NCBI RefSeq assembly: GCF_048984525.1
Contig: NZ_JBMGJC010000002.1
Coordinates: 1 to 64,000, forward strand
Length of the DNA stretch: 64,000 bases
Direction of reading: 5' to 3'
From: Syntrophopropionicum propionicicum_A
Lineage (GTDB): Bacteria > Bacillota > Desulfotomaculia > Desulfotomaculales > Pelotomaculaceae
The position numbers and the translations under genes were made by a program. The first letter of the stretch is position 1. Each line of letters starts with the position of its first letter. The notes under the pieces were generated by a model. The model was not told the origin of the DNA. It searched no databases and was given only the letters and a program-made list of their open reading frames with translations. Below are positions 8,738 to 16,331 of the stretch, in pieces.

Positions 8738-8827
8738 TTATTGTATACCAAATTTTTTATATTTTCATCAGTATAAAGCTTTAATAACGGAAAAGAACGT
8801 GAAAATATAAAAACCTATTGATAGGAT

Positions 8828-8872
8828 ATTACCATTTTGGTAATATATTATATGTATAAAGAACATATGTTC
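8828..8872. promoter_or_regulatory. Two operator-like palindromes
   Basis: ATTACCA-TTT-TGGTAAT (8828-8844) and the 12-base palindrome GAACATATGTTC (8861-8872). The second differs little from the Gram-positive LexA box CGAAC-N4-GTTCG. They lie in a gene-free stretch (8740-9249) upstream of the late activator. An AT-rich minus-strand reading frame across here (8768-9001) has no support. Confidence 0.4.
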
Positions 8873-9057
8873 GATCTCAAGTGTAGGACTTTTACTTATC
8901 CCGGGATAATTCCTGTTCCTTGTATTACATTCAAAAAGTAGTACAAGGGCTATAAATAGGTAACTAAAAACATTAATAAGAAGTATTTGATAATAGAGCA
9001 TGTTTCTGTTTACGGGGCTTAGCTAATAGAACTAATAAAACTAAGAGCGCGAAATTA

Positions 9058-9080
9058 GGCGCGGACATGGTATCCGCGCC
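9058..9080. terminator. Hairpin upstream of the late activator
   Basis: GGCGCGGA (9058-9065) pairs with TCCGCGCC (9073-9080). It is followed only by a weak T run on the plus strand, so terminator function is uncertain. Confidence 0.35.
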
Positions 9081-9249
9081 CAATCTTTACTGAAACGGAT
9101 AGATAATTCAAGACACTCAGCTTCGCTCAAATAAGTTATTTATTCGCTAAAACAGATTGGCTAGGCGTCTTCAACAAAGGGTAATACTTTGGCCAGCACG
9201 GCTAAAAAGACAGGCCTTAACAAACGAAGCTTTAAAAGGAGGCAGATAA

Positions 9250-9741
9250 ATGGAGGTAGCTCTTTTTGAAAGTGAAATACGGGAAGATAATAAAATCGTG
9301 TCAGCCTGGCTTCTGTACTATCCTGAGCGAAGAAAGGAATACTGGCGCCGGAGAGAAGAGATAATCCACAACTCTGCCCCCCTTTATAATAGCGTGCCCG
9401 GCGGGAAAAATAAAATAGGAGATCCTACCGGGAGAAAGGGCCAGAAGTTGGCGGATCTCCAAGAAACCGAACGATGGCTGGAACTGGTGGAAGAAGTAGA
9501 GCGGCGACTGTCTTGGAAAATGCAAGTCTTTTTGAACCTCCGCAGGGAGTATCGGCATGCCAGGGGACGACAGGGGTGGACGGCGGCAGTACAGTGGAGG
9601 TTTTCACATGAAGTTGCCGAGCGGTTGGGGAAGAGACCGGAGGATACATGGGTTGAGAGTAGAAATACATTTACCCGGTGGTGGGACAGAATTGTAGAGT
9701 ACACGGTAAGATTGGCTGCAAAAAACGGTTTACTATGTTAG
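9250..9741 (+). CDS. Phage late-gene activator, ArpU/RinA-like
   Basis: A 163-residue charged protein. Its size, the central 'RRLSWKMQVFLNLRREYRHA' helix pair and the C-terminal 'KRPEDTWVESRNTFTRWWDRIVEYTVRLAA' segment resemble the sigma-region-4-like ArpU/RinA/Xpf activators that switch on packaging, structural and lysis genes in Gram-positive phages. Family placement is by pattern and position, not an exact motif. The Shine-Dalgarno AAAGGAGG lies 9 bases before the ATG. Decayed copies of its 3' end lie at 8569-8645 and 9881-10030, and each copy is followed by the same promoter-like element, which is the likely target. Confidence 0.65.
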   Translation: MEVALFESEIREDNKIVSAWLLYYPERRKEYWRRREEIIHNSAPLYNSVPGGKNKIGDPTGRKGQKLADLQETERWLELVEEVERRLSWKMQVFLNLRREYRHARGRQGWTAAVQWRFSHEVAERLGKRPEDTWVESRNTFTRWWDRIVEYTVRLAAKNGLLC

Positions 9742-9770
9742 GTTTTAGAATTTGTTCTGTTAATTTATTT

Positions 9771-9840
9771 CTGCACTGTGCCACAATAGGTAAAAACCGA
9801 TCAATAATTGTTATTAAGTAAGCCGCTGCCTAGGCGGCTT
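9771..9840 (+). promoter_or_regulatory. Late-promoter-like element B
   Basis: CTGCACTGTGCCACA at 9771-9785, then 18 bases, then ATAATTGTTAT from 9804. A hairpin AAGCCGC/GCGGCTT (9820-9840) follows, with TGGTATTTTT after it. Confidence 0.6.
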
Positions 9841-9880
9841 TGGTATTTTTATGTTTATTGCAGGTGGTTAGAATAACAGT

Positions 9881-10030
9881 GAGCAGGGGAAGTGTTCCCT
9901 GGAGATAGCTGCTTGGCTGGGACAATAGCCGGAGGATGAATTGGTGGAGAGTAGTACATATTAAAACAATGGCAAGACAGTATTTTGGAGTACGGGGTGG
10001 AACTGGGAACAACGAGGCAGTCTCGTTTTA
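9881..10030 (+). pseudogene. Remnant of the late-activator gene (copy C)
   Basis: This stretch aligns with the last third of the intact activator: 'CCGGAGGAT', 'GGTGGAGAGTAG..ATA', 'ACAG.ATT.T.GAGTAC' recur in the same order. There are frame-breaking changes and stops. It ends just before promoter-like element C, as the intact gene does before element B. Confidence 0.55.
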
Positions 10031-10058
10031 GTGTAGATAAATTATAAAAAATTTTATT

Positions 10059-10127
10059 CTGCACAGTGCCACAAAGGAGAAAAGTGGATTTAATATGATA
10101 GCAGGGAGCCATCCGATAGGAGGATGG
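10059..10127 (+). promoter_or_regulatory. Late-promoter-like element C
   Basis: CTGCACAGTGCCACA at 10059-10073, 18 bases, then AATATGATAG at 10092. A CCATCC/GGATGG hairpin (10109-10127) with T-rich tail follows. Confidence 0.55.
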
Positions 10128-10147
10128 TTATTTTTATTAGAGTAATG

Positions 10148-10177
10148 ACAGAGCTGGGTTAAATGGCTCTGTTTTTA
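10148..10177 (+). terminator. Terminator after element C
   Basis: ACAGAGC (10148-10154) pairs with GCTCTGT (10166-10172) and runs into TTTTA. With the hairpin at 10109-10127 it gives two stop signals between element C and the structural genes, which would call for read-through or antitermination. Confidence 0.55.
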
Positions 10178-10225
10178 CTTGTTGAGGTGGTGCTGGCAAA
10201 ATGATATAAGAAAGCAGCAATCTAT

Positions 10226-10350
10226 ATGGATCCTGGTGCGAATCAAATCTTCGTTAATATCCTGGATTAATAATGCCACAGGCCTGTCGGTTACTTCTAA
10301 CAGTGGAGATATTAAGATACAACGGCAGGCTACCGACTCAAAAATTTTAA
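10226..10350 (+). pseudogene. Possible phage structural-gene remnant
   Basis: Adjoining frames encode 'MDPGANQIFVNILD' and 'NNATGLSVTSNSGDIKIQ', which read like one beta-rich virion protein split by a frame change and stop. No family could be named. Confidence 0.3.
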
Positions 10351-10371
10351 CTCTAGAAGGAGGGAAGACAA

Positions 10372-10746
10372 ATGCCGTTTACAACTGCAACAGCGAATAA
10401 GATTCTAGACAAGATCCTGCGCGGTGTTGATTTTACTCCAGCAACAAACCTCTATATAAGTCTCCATACTGCTGACAGTGGGGATAATGGGGCAAACGAA
10501 GTAACTGGTGGGAGCTATGCTCGTCAAGCTATTACCTTTAACGCTGCTAATAGCAAACATGCCGATAATCCGTCTCAAATTGAGTTTGCCGGAATGCCGG
10601 CCTGCACTATAACTCATGTCGGTCTTTGGAGTGCATCAACCCTAGGAGATTTCTGGTGGGGCGGAGACCTTACCGCAAGCAAGACTCTGAATGCAGGAGA
10701 TACCTTACGGTTTCCAGCTGCGGATGTTGACGTTAATCTTGTATAG
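10372..10746 (+). CDS. Gp80-like phage structural protein
   Basis: A 124-residue beta-rich protein. The pattern 'ANKILDKILRGVDFTPATNLYISLHTAD', 'NEVTGGSYARQAITF' and 'ITHVGLWSAS' matches a small family of phage virion proteins often annotated as tail fibre or Gp80-like. Its precise position in the particle is unknown. AGAAGGAGGG lies a normal distance before the ATG. Base composition is lower in GC than the contractile-tail genes further right, and together with the next gene it looks like part of a different, siphovirus-like module. Confidence 0.6.
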   Translation: MPFTTATANKILDKILRGVDFTPATNLYISLHTADSGDNGANEVTGGSYARQAITFNAANSKHADNPSQIEFAGMPACTITHVGLWSASTLGDFWWGGDLTASKTLNAGDTLRFPAADVDVNLV

Positions 10747-10781
10747 GACGATAAGACGTCCCCAATATAGGGGTGAGTTAA

Positions 10782-12128
10782 ATGCCAAGTCAATCGAAAA
10801 GTGCGGGCAGCGCAGTGAGCGATACAGGTGTCTCGCCTTATACAGACCAAGCATGGGTAAATCCTAGTTATATTACTGCCGATGACTCCAACTACGCATC
10901 TATAACATCAAACCAATTCGATATAGGTAAATATTCCCAAAGGATGTTTGCTTACAACTTTGGTTTTAGTATTCCATTAAATGCCACTATAGAAGGTATA
11001 CTAGTTGAGATCAAAAGATATTGTGGTTCTGGTAGTGTTGCAGATGATTATATCTACCTGAATTCAACCGGGGTGGTAGGAAATAACAAGAGCGCGGGTG
11101 CTTCTTGGCCAGGGATAGAACAGTATAATTCTTTCGGAGGAAGCACCGATCTCTGGGGCTGGTCAAACTCTTCTCCAAGTGCTGTAAATGCTAATAACTT
11201 CGGTGTTCATCTAGCCTGCCACGCTACATCTAACAACAGTGATATTTATGTAAACCATGTAAGAATTATAATTAATTATACAGAAGAACCAATGGTTGTT
11301 ACTGGTGCCGCAAGTCTTACAGGTCAAGGCAATGTTTCAGCACAGGGGTATGCACCAGTCATAGGCTCTTCTATAGAAATTGCAGGGCAGGGAGACTTAT
11401 CATCTGGTAGTATTAAAGTCCGGCAAGGATCTGTAACAGTAGATGGTACAGGAGCTCTCAATGGAACAAGTAATCTAGTTAAAAACGGATTTGCGAATCT
11501 CGAAGGGCAAAGTTATCTTTCTGGAGACGGAATAGATATCGCGGAAGGTGAAATCCAGTTTTCCGGCCAGGGCGATATTACCGGGACTGGAATTCACATC
11601 ATTAATGTAATAGCTTATCTTGAGGGAATCAGTACCCTAGAGGGTTTTGGAAATCAGATATTAGTAGGTTATGCTCAAATAGACGGTTCAGGTAACTTAC
11701 AGGCAACAAGTGAAATGGGGAATTTGGATATGACATCACTTTGGGAGATCCAGAATGCGATTTATACAATCTTAACAAACGACTTAATTCTAATGGGAAA
11801 AATCACAGGTGTTTTTGACAATGTTCCTAGCGGCCAGTCCTATCCATATGTAGTAATTGGTGAAGCTAAAGAAACGTCGGTAGATAACTTTGGCAAGCAG
11901 GGCCGGGAAGCGACAACCACATTACACATATGGAGCCAGGCTACCAGTTTTGAAGAACCACTCAGTATACTTGATGATTTAAACCGGTTGCTCGATAGAG
12001 CAAACCTTAACCTCACCCGTTTTGTTACGATACGCTGTGGGTATGATTCAGCTGAAACCATTCGCGATCCTGACGGGATAAGGCGACATATCCCGGCAAA
12101 ATACAAAATATTAGTTGAGGAGGTATAA
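10782..12128 (+). CDS. Fusion of adhesin-like repeat protein and DUF3168 tail-completion domain
   Basis: A 448-residue protein in three parts. Residues 1-170 are a jelly-roll-like beta domain rich in Ser/Asn/Tyr. Residues 171-310 are about five degenerate repeats of the type 'aslxGxGxlxg', likely a beta-stack. Residues 317-448, beginning at an internal Met, form a DUF3168/HK97 gp10-type tail-completion domain ('IQNAIYTILTNDLILMGKITGVFDNVP', 'YPYVVIGEAKE', 'LHIWSQATSFEEPLSILDDL'). Normally DUF3168 is a free protein of about 130 residues at the head-tail joint. The fusion may be real or a result of deletion in a decaying module: the gene after it is a tail-protein remnant. Low GC relative to 13.7-15.4 kb. 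Confidence 0.65.
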   Translation: MPSQSKSAGSAVSDTGVSPYTDQAWVNPSYITADDSNYASITSNQFDIGKYSQRMFAYNFGFSIPLNATIEGILVEIKRYCGSGSVADDYIYLNSTGVVGNNKSAGASWPGIEQYNSFGGSTDLWGWSNSSPSAVNANNFGVHLACHATSNNSDIYVNHVRIIINYTEEPMVVTGAASLTGQGNVSAQGYAPVIGSSIEIAGQGDLSSGSIKVRQGSVTVDGTGALNGTSNLVKNGFANLEGQSYLSGDGIDIAEGEIQFSGQGDITGTGIHIINVIAYLEGISTLEGFGNQILVGYAQIDGSGNLQATSEMGNLDMTSLWEIQNAIYTILTNDLILMGKITGVFDNVPSGQSYPYVVIGEAKETSVDNFGKQGREATTTLHIWSQATSFEEPLSILDDLNRLLDRANLNLTRFVTIRCGYDSAETIRDPDGIRRHIPAKYKILVEEV

Positions 12129-12132
12129 CAAA

Positions 12133-12227
12133 ATGTCAGCATTAGCCGATATAATGGGAAGGTTATGGTTGGCACATATACAGTGGCGGAAATTTCTATG
12201 AAGTATATGAGTTTATCTACAGTCTGA
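12133..12227 (+). pseudogene. 5' remnant of a major tail protein gene
   Basis: Reading two frames together gives 'MSALADIMGK' and 'MVGTYTVAEISMKYMSLSTV', the typical opening of siphovirus major tail (tube) proteins ('...GKVMVGTxTVAEI...'). It is frameshifted and stops after about 30 codons. It lies exactly where a major tail protein follows a DUF3168 gene in siphovirus modules. Confidence 0.5.
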
Positions 12228-12382
12228 GCACCTTTAGGGGTGCTTACATATTAGAGATAAGCTAAGCTACAGGGGGTGGCTGGTTTAACGGTGTATCGGT
12301 AACATGCCTTCAGGCGGTTTGTGCTATATTTTCCCCGACAGCAAATGAAAATAATTACCTGAGGAGGGTGGCCAAGCAGGTT
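12228..12382 (+). other. Non-coding debris within the decayed tail module
   Basis: No open frame of useful length. It begins with a hairpin, AGCACC/GGTGCT (about 12228-12245). Confidence 0.3.
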
Positions 12383-12470
12383 AGCGCTTTATAGCTTCTA
12401 CCACGGTCAAGCCTAACTGGGGCAACCAGAAACTGTTATAAAAATATAACAACTTGGGCCGGAATAGGTA
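12383..12470 (+). pseudogene. Fragment of a tail assembly chaperone gene
   Basis: Positions 12401-12434 match 16096-16129 of the intact XkdN-like gene at 33 of 34 bases, with weaker similarity on both sides ('GCGCT' before, 'CTTGGGCCGGA' after). There is no start codon or frame. It follows the tail-protein remnant in the order expected for a deleted siphovirus tail module. Positions 12471-12757 after it hold nothing recognisable. Confidence 0.7.
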
Positions 12471-12757
12471 GGTTATTTGTTTGCGTCCTGCTTGCTGAAA
12501 ACAGTCAACTCTATTGATGTGTTGTTCGACTGTCTGATTTAAAATCAGCCTCAAGACGACTGTTCGTCAAGGAAAATTCTCAAACACGAATTGGACGTAT
12601 AAATGCTATTTAGTGACTTTAGCAGCCATGGGCGGATATGAGATGTTCTCAGATCCGAGAGCACAAAAGCAAAAGTTGTGGTAGTTACATCTCCTCTATT
12701 AAGGGATGTATCATATGCTCGTTAAAAAGCTTAAGAATTTGTACTTAAAAAATTTTT

Positions 12758-12828
12758 CTGCACGGTGCCACATGAGGGAAAAAGCGACCCATAATGCTAT
12801 TAAGGGAGACTCCACCAAGGCCTTGGTG
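12758..12828 (+). promoter_or_regulatory. Late-promoter-like element D, before the tail operon
   Basis: CTGCACGGTGCCACA at 12758-12772, 18 bases, then ATAATGCTAT at 12791. A perfect 16-base palindrome CACCAAGG/CCTTGGTG (12813-12828) follows. It is placed about 120 bases before the first gene of the contractile-tail operon and is the best candidate for its promoter. Confidence 0.6.
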
Positions 12829-12910
12829 TCTATAACTGTAAGGAAGGGTGGTGAGAAAAGGTATGGGGGGGAAACGTTGGAAGGAACCTTGAAAGGAAGG
12901 TTGAGATAAC

Positions 12911-13741
12911 ATGACTATAATGATTGCTAAAGAAATAGCACAATATTTACAAGCTATGGGGGAGGGAACGCTAAACACAAATATTTTTGTGGATATACAA
13001 CCAGACGCGCCAGACAACATCCCCTTCCTTACCGTTTACGACAAAGGTGGAGTCTCTCCTCAGGACCCGCCTGAAAATTGGCGCGAGTTGTATATCCAGG
13101 GACGGAACATTGATCACCAGGATGGCTACGACCGTATCTGGCGCATATTAAACCTAATTTTACGTCCCACAGCTGGTTTTATAGAAGTTGGAACAAATAA
13201 ATACACAGCCCAACTCCAAGAATTACCATCTATGTCAGGCCGGGATCTTCAAAACAGGTATTTGTTCGGATTTCGGGTAATCATTCGTAGTGTTAGCGAT
13301 ATTTCGACGGGTGATGAATGGCTTGACACACTTGCAAGTTGGACCGGGACAATATTAACGGGCTGGACGGTATATAAAGTTTGGCAGGGCAATAACAGGC
13401 CGTCCGTTACCTGGCGTTTGTCCACTGTGCAGGTGACGGAAAAGGCTAAAGCTGTGTTCGAGGTAAGAAAGAAGTATACCGGTGAGGTACTGGGCAATAC
13501 AACATACGAATTGGTTTTCGGCACAACAAAGTTAGTTCAGGAATTGGGAAGTACTATTAAACTGACGCTGGACGCATTAAACAAGCGGTACCTGACGGTC
13601 AGCACCCCGACAGCGGATTTGCGGGAAGATTCTTTGACTGCCGGGCAGGTATCCGTGGTTTTGAGCAGGCTGACGAGCAGACCGTCGGAAGAAGCACCGA
13701 TTATGGCGGGAGTGCATCATAAAGGGATAATTATAAATTAG
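12911..13741 (+). CDS. Phage tail-completion / minor capsid-like protein with extra C-terminal domain
   Basis: A 276-residue protein. Residues 1-125 resemble the minor capsid/tail-terminator family found upstream of sheath genes ('IAQYLQAMGEGTLNTNIFVDIQPDAPDNIPFLTVYDKGG', 'GYDRIWRILNLILRPTAGF'). Residues 130-276 are an extra beta-rich region ('TGTILTGWTVYKVW', 'KYTGEVLGNTTYELVFGTTK'). In phages this protein caps the tail or joins it to the head; in a tail-only particle it would be the tail terminator. An AAGGAAGG site precedes the ATG. First gene of a long same-strand operon. Confidence 0.6.
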   Translation: MTIMIAKEIAQYLQAMGEGTLNTNIFVDIQPDAPDNIPFLTVYDKGGVSPQDPPENWRELYIQGRNIDHQDGYDRIWRILNLILRPTAGFIEVGTNKYTAQLQELPSMSGRDLQNRYLFGFRVIIRSVSDISTGDEWLDTLASWTGTILTGWTVYKVWQGNNRPSVTWRLSTVQVTEKAKAVFEVRKKYTGEVLGNTTYELVFGTTKLVQELGSTIKLTLDALNKRYLTVSTPTADLREDSLTAGQVSVVLSRLTSRPSEEAPIMAGVHHKGIIIN

Positions 13742-13754
13742 CGAGGTGGTTAAA

Positions 13755-13958
13755 ATGGCTGGCAGAGGTAAAAAAAATAATGTTGCAACCATAATTCCCG
13801 TATACCCCCGGGAAGAGCTTCTGGCCAAGTCAGAAGCTCTTTTTGGTGTAAAGCCGGAGGTTCTTCACGGGGCTCTGCACGGTGATGTCCGCGCGGAGTT
13901 TCCGTTGGAGGAAGTAAAAAGTATGATTAAATCATTTTTAAAAAGGAGGATTAGCTAA
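13755..13958 (+). CDS. Small protein upstream of the sheath gene
   Basis: A 67-residue protein starting MAGRGKKNN with 'PREELLAKSEALFGVKPEVLHGALHGD' and a helical C-terminus 'EVKSMIKSFLKRRIS'. Small proteins of this type often precede the tail sheath gene in PBSX-like elements of clostridia; the role is unknown. The ATG at 13755 fits the GAGGTG Shine-Dalgarno better than the GTG at 13746. Its stop overlaps the next start (TAATG), indicating translational coupling to the sheath gene. Confidence 0.7.
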   Translation: MAGRGKKNNVATIIPVYPREELLAKSEALFGVKPEVLHGALHGDVRAEFPLEEVKSMIKSFLKRRIS

Positions 13959-15424
13959 TGGCAGGAGGAAAATGGTCTCCCACTGAGCTGCCGGTATTAC
14001 CAGGCTTCTATCTCAACTTTCAGGCGGCGGCCCTGGCCGCAATCAAGGCGGGTTCGCGGGGCACGGTGATTGCACCGGTGAAGGCGCACTGGGGCCCGGT
14101 GCGGCAGTTCGTTGAGGTGACAAGCGAAGCGGGCGCGACTGACGCCTATACCGCTGACGTGACAAACGGGGCTACCGCCTACAACACGCTAAGATTCGCC
14201 CTGCTGGGCGGGGCCAGCAAGATACTGGCCTACCGGCTGGCGGACAGCAATGCGGCGGCAGCCACGGTGACGCTGCAGGACACCAACGGGACGCCGGCGA
14301 ACGTGCTGCGGCTGGACGCGAAATATCCCGGCGCGAGGGGCAATAGCTTTAAGGCGACGGTACAGGTGAACGCGTTGGACGGCAACAAGAAGGATATCTT
14401 GCTGTTCGAGGGGAGCGCACTTTTACGGACGTTCACATTCGACAGCGGAACCGTCCAGGCGGCGGTGGATACGGTGAACGGAGATATAGGTAACAAGTGG
14501 GTAACGGCCACCAAGCTGGCGGATGGAACGGGTGTCCTCGCCAATGTGACCAATTCTCCCTTTACGGGGGGCAACTCGGGAATTGCAACGGTTATGTCTG
14601 ACTACATCGACGCCCTGGCTGCGTTTGAAACGCAGGAGTTCAACCTGCTGACACTGGACGGAGTATATGATCCGGCCATCCAAACCAGCGTGGTTTCCTG
14701 GGTGAGCCGGGTGCGTGACGAGGGTAAGGGCGTAATAGCTGTCCTAGGCGGTTCGGCAGCGGATGATACGGCCGCGGACGCGGTGAACAAGGCGACTACG
14801 CGCAGCGTGGGCTTCAACCATGAGGGCGTGGTCAACGTGGGCACCGGCGTGGTGCTGAACGGCGTGAGTTACTCCAGCGCCCAGACGGCAGCCTACGTAG
14901 CCGGGCTGATTGCGGGGCAGAAGCTCAGCGAGTCGACGACCTACGCCGCTACTCCCTTTGACGACGTGACCAGGCGCTGGACCAAGAGCGAGATGGAGGA
15001 GGCGGTACTGAACGGGGTGTTTCTGCCTTTCCACGATGGACGCATGGTTAAGGTGCTGCGAGGGATGAACTCGCTGGTGACCCTTCGCCAGGGACAGAAC
15101 AACAGTTGGAAGAAGATCCGCACAATCAGGGTGATGGACGCCGTCAATAGCGATTTGGTGAAAACGGCGGAGGATAACTATATCGGCAAGGTGAACAACA
15201 CCGAAGAAGGCCGCCTGGCGCTGATCGGGGCCTGCAAGCAGTACATGCTGACACTGGCCCAGGGGGGCGTGATCGAGGCGATTGACTACGACGTCTACGA
15301 GGACCCGGATTATTACGGTACTGGACATCCACTCACACCGGAGCCGGACCAGGTCTACTTGAAGTGGGAAGCCCGTCTGACCGATGTGATGGAACTGATC
15401 TTCAGCACATTTATAGTGAAATAG
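13958..15424 (+). CDS. Contractile tail sheath protein (XkdK-like)
   Basis: A 488-residue sheath protein. It has the usual layout: N-terminal strand exchange region, the 'GSRGTVIAPVKAHWGPVRQF' opening, an inserted variable domain with 'VTLQDTNGTPANVLRLDAKYPGARGN', and the conserved C-terminal domain ('RTIRVMDAVNSDLVKTAEDNYIGKVNNTEEGRLALIGA...VDVYEDPDYY...YLKWEARLTDVMELIF'-like pattern, ending in 'IFSTFIVK'). The C-terminal strands interlock with neighbouring subunits and contract on triggering. Start overlaps the upstream stop. GC is clearly higher than in the 10-12 kb module, so the contractile module has a different history. Confidence 0.95.
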   Translation: MAGGKWSPTELPVLPGFYLNFQAAALAAIKAGSRGTVIAPVKAHWGPVRQFVEVTSEAGATDAYTADVTNGATAYNTLRFALLGGASKILAYRLADSNAAAATVTLQDTNGTPANVLRLDAKYPGARGNSFKATVQVNALDGNKKDILLFEGSALLRTFTFDSGTVQAAVDTVNGDIGNKWVTATKLADGTGVLANVTNSPFTGGNSGIATVMSDYIDALAAFETQEFNLLTLDGVYDPAIQTSVVSWVSRVRDEGKGVIAVLGGSAADDTAADAVNKATTRSVGFNHEGVVNVGTGVVLNGVSYSSAQTAAYVAGLIAGQKLSESTTYAATPFDDVTRRWTKSEMEEAVLNGVFLPFHDGRMVKVLRGMNSLVTLRQGQNNSWKKIRTIRVMDAVNSDLVKTAEDNYIGKVNNTEEGRLALIGACKQYMLTLAQGGVIEAIDYDVYEDPDYYGTGHPLTPEPDQVYLKWEARLTDVMELIFSTFIVK

Positions 15425-15438
15425 GGAGGTGTGATTAA

Positions 15439-15849
15439 ATGGCTTTGGACGCAAGCAGGGCAATACTGGGTACCTACGGGTACCTTTACATTGACGGTCA
15501 ATGGCAGACCAACATAAACCATCTCGAAGCGACAGTGGAGATGGAGAAAAGGGAACTGCTGCTTTCGGGTGACGCCTGGAAGCGGCACAAAAAAGGCCCT
15601 ATGAAAGGGACGGGCACCATGAGCGGTTTCAAGGTGACCAGCGAGATGTTACAGAGGGGCTTCGGCAAGTTCGAGATCATCTCCAAGCTGGACGACCCGG
15701 AGTCCTACGGGCACGAACGGATCAGGCTGAAAAATGTGATGGTTGACGGACTGCCTCTGGCTAATTGGAAGGCCGGCGAAGAAGTGGTGGAGGAGATCAA
15801 ATTCACCTTTGAGGAATACGAGCTGCTCGACCCGATTGTAGCCGGTTAG
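15439..15849 (+). CDS. Tail tube protein (XkdM-like)
   Basis: A 136-residue tube protein that would form the inner hollow tube inside the sheath. It matches PBSX XkdM: 'GTYGYLYIDGQWQTNINHLEATVEMEKRELLLSGD', 'KGPMKGTGTMSGFKVTSEM' and the C-terminal 'EVVEEIKFTFEEYELLDPI'. Size is normal. It follows the sheath gene with a 14-base gap containing AGGGAGGTG. Sheath plus tube define a contractile (myovirus-type) injection device. Confidence 0.92.
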   Translation: MALDASRAILGTYGYLYIDGQWQTNINHLEATVEMEKRELLLSGDAWKRHKKGPMKGTGTMSGFKVTSEMLQRGFGKFEIISKLDDPESYGHERIRLKNVMVDGLPLANWKAGEEVVEEIKFTFEEYELLDPIVAG

Positions 15850-15860
15850 GAGTGGAGACA

Positions 15861-16265
15861 GTGAGCTTTGAAAAAATGACTGAAGATCAAATACTCCAGC
15901 GTCTTCTTGAAACTGATACTGTGCCGGAGCGGACGGTTGTAGTCCCAAGGCTGAATATTCCTGTGACTCTAAGAGGTCTTACCGGAAAACAGGTCTTCAG
16001 TATCAGAGAGCGCTGCTCCGAGAGGAATGAAAGACGGGGGCGTGTTACTGAGCGCCTGGATGAAGAACAGTTTAATGTTGCGCTGATAGCGACTGCCACG
16101 GTCAAGCCTGACTGGGGCAACCAGAAACTTATCAATAAATTCAACGCTTCGGGACCGGAGGAGGTTATCAAGCGCATACTTCTCGCGGGAGAACTTTCGG
16201 CGCTCAGCAACATAGTACTCGACCTGTCCGGCTTTAATATCAGTCTGGAAGACGTAAAAAACTGA
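15861..16265 (+). CDS. Tail assembly chaperone, short form (XkdN-like)
   Basis: Binds and keeps the tape measure protein soluble while the tube polymerises around it. About 134 residues, with the XkdN family features 'RTVVVPRLNIPVTLRGLTGKQVFSIRERCSE' and 'KPDWGNQKLINKFNASGPEEVIKRILLAGELSALSNIVLDLSG'. GTG at 15861 fits the AGGAG site 8 bases upstream; an in-frame GTG at 15852 overlaps it. The last sense codons read gtA AAA AAC before TGA, a canonical -1 slippery site, so a second longer product is predicted (see the extension entry). Its fragment copy lies at 12383-12470. Confidence 0.9.
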   Translation: MSFEKMTEDQILQRLLETDTVPERTVVVPRLNIPVTLRGLTGKQVFSIRERCSERNERRGRVTERLDEEQFNVALIATATVKPDWGNQKLINKFNASGPEEVIKRILLAGELSALSNIVLDLSGFNISLEDVKN

Positions 16266-16331
16266 TTAGCTCCGGGGGACTGGCAGGGGCGCTGCACGCC
16301 ATTTGGGTGCGGCACCACCTGCGCCCCGGAG
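16256..16331 (+). promoter_or_regulatory. Programmed -1 frameshift signal
   Basis: Slippery heptamer A AAA AAC at 16256-16262 is in the correct zero-frame phase, immediately before the TGA stop. Seven bases later CTCCGGGG (16270-16277) can pair with CCCCGGAG (16324-16331), enclosing further pairing segments, the kind of structure that stimulates slippage. Confidence 0.8.

Noticed and set aside
8768..9001. Minus-strand open frame of 77 codons
   Set aside because: No ribosome site, composition follows AT-rich DNA, and it lies over operator-like palindromes.
12361..12573. tRNA-like pieces: a D-arm-like 'GCCAAGCAGGTTAGCGC' and an anticodon-loop-like 'CTGATTTAAAATCAG'
   Set aside because: No acceptor stem, T arm or consistent spacing; the first part is explained by the decayed chaperone gene.
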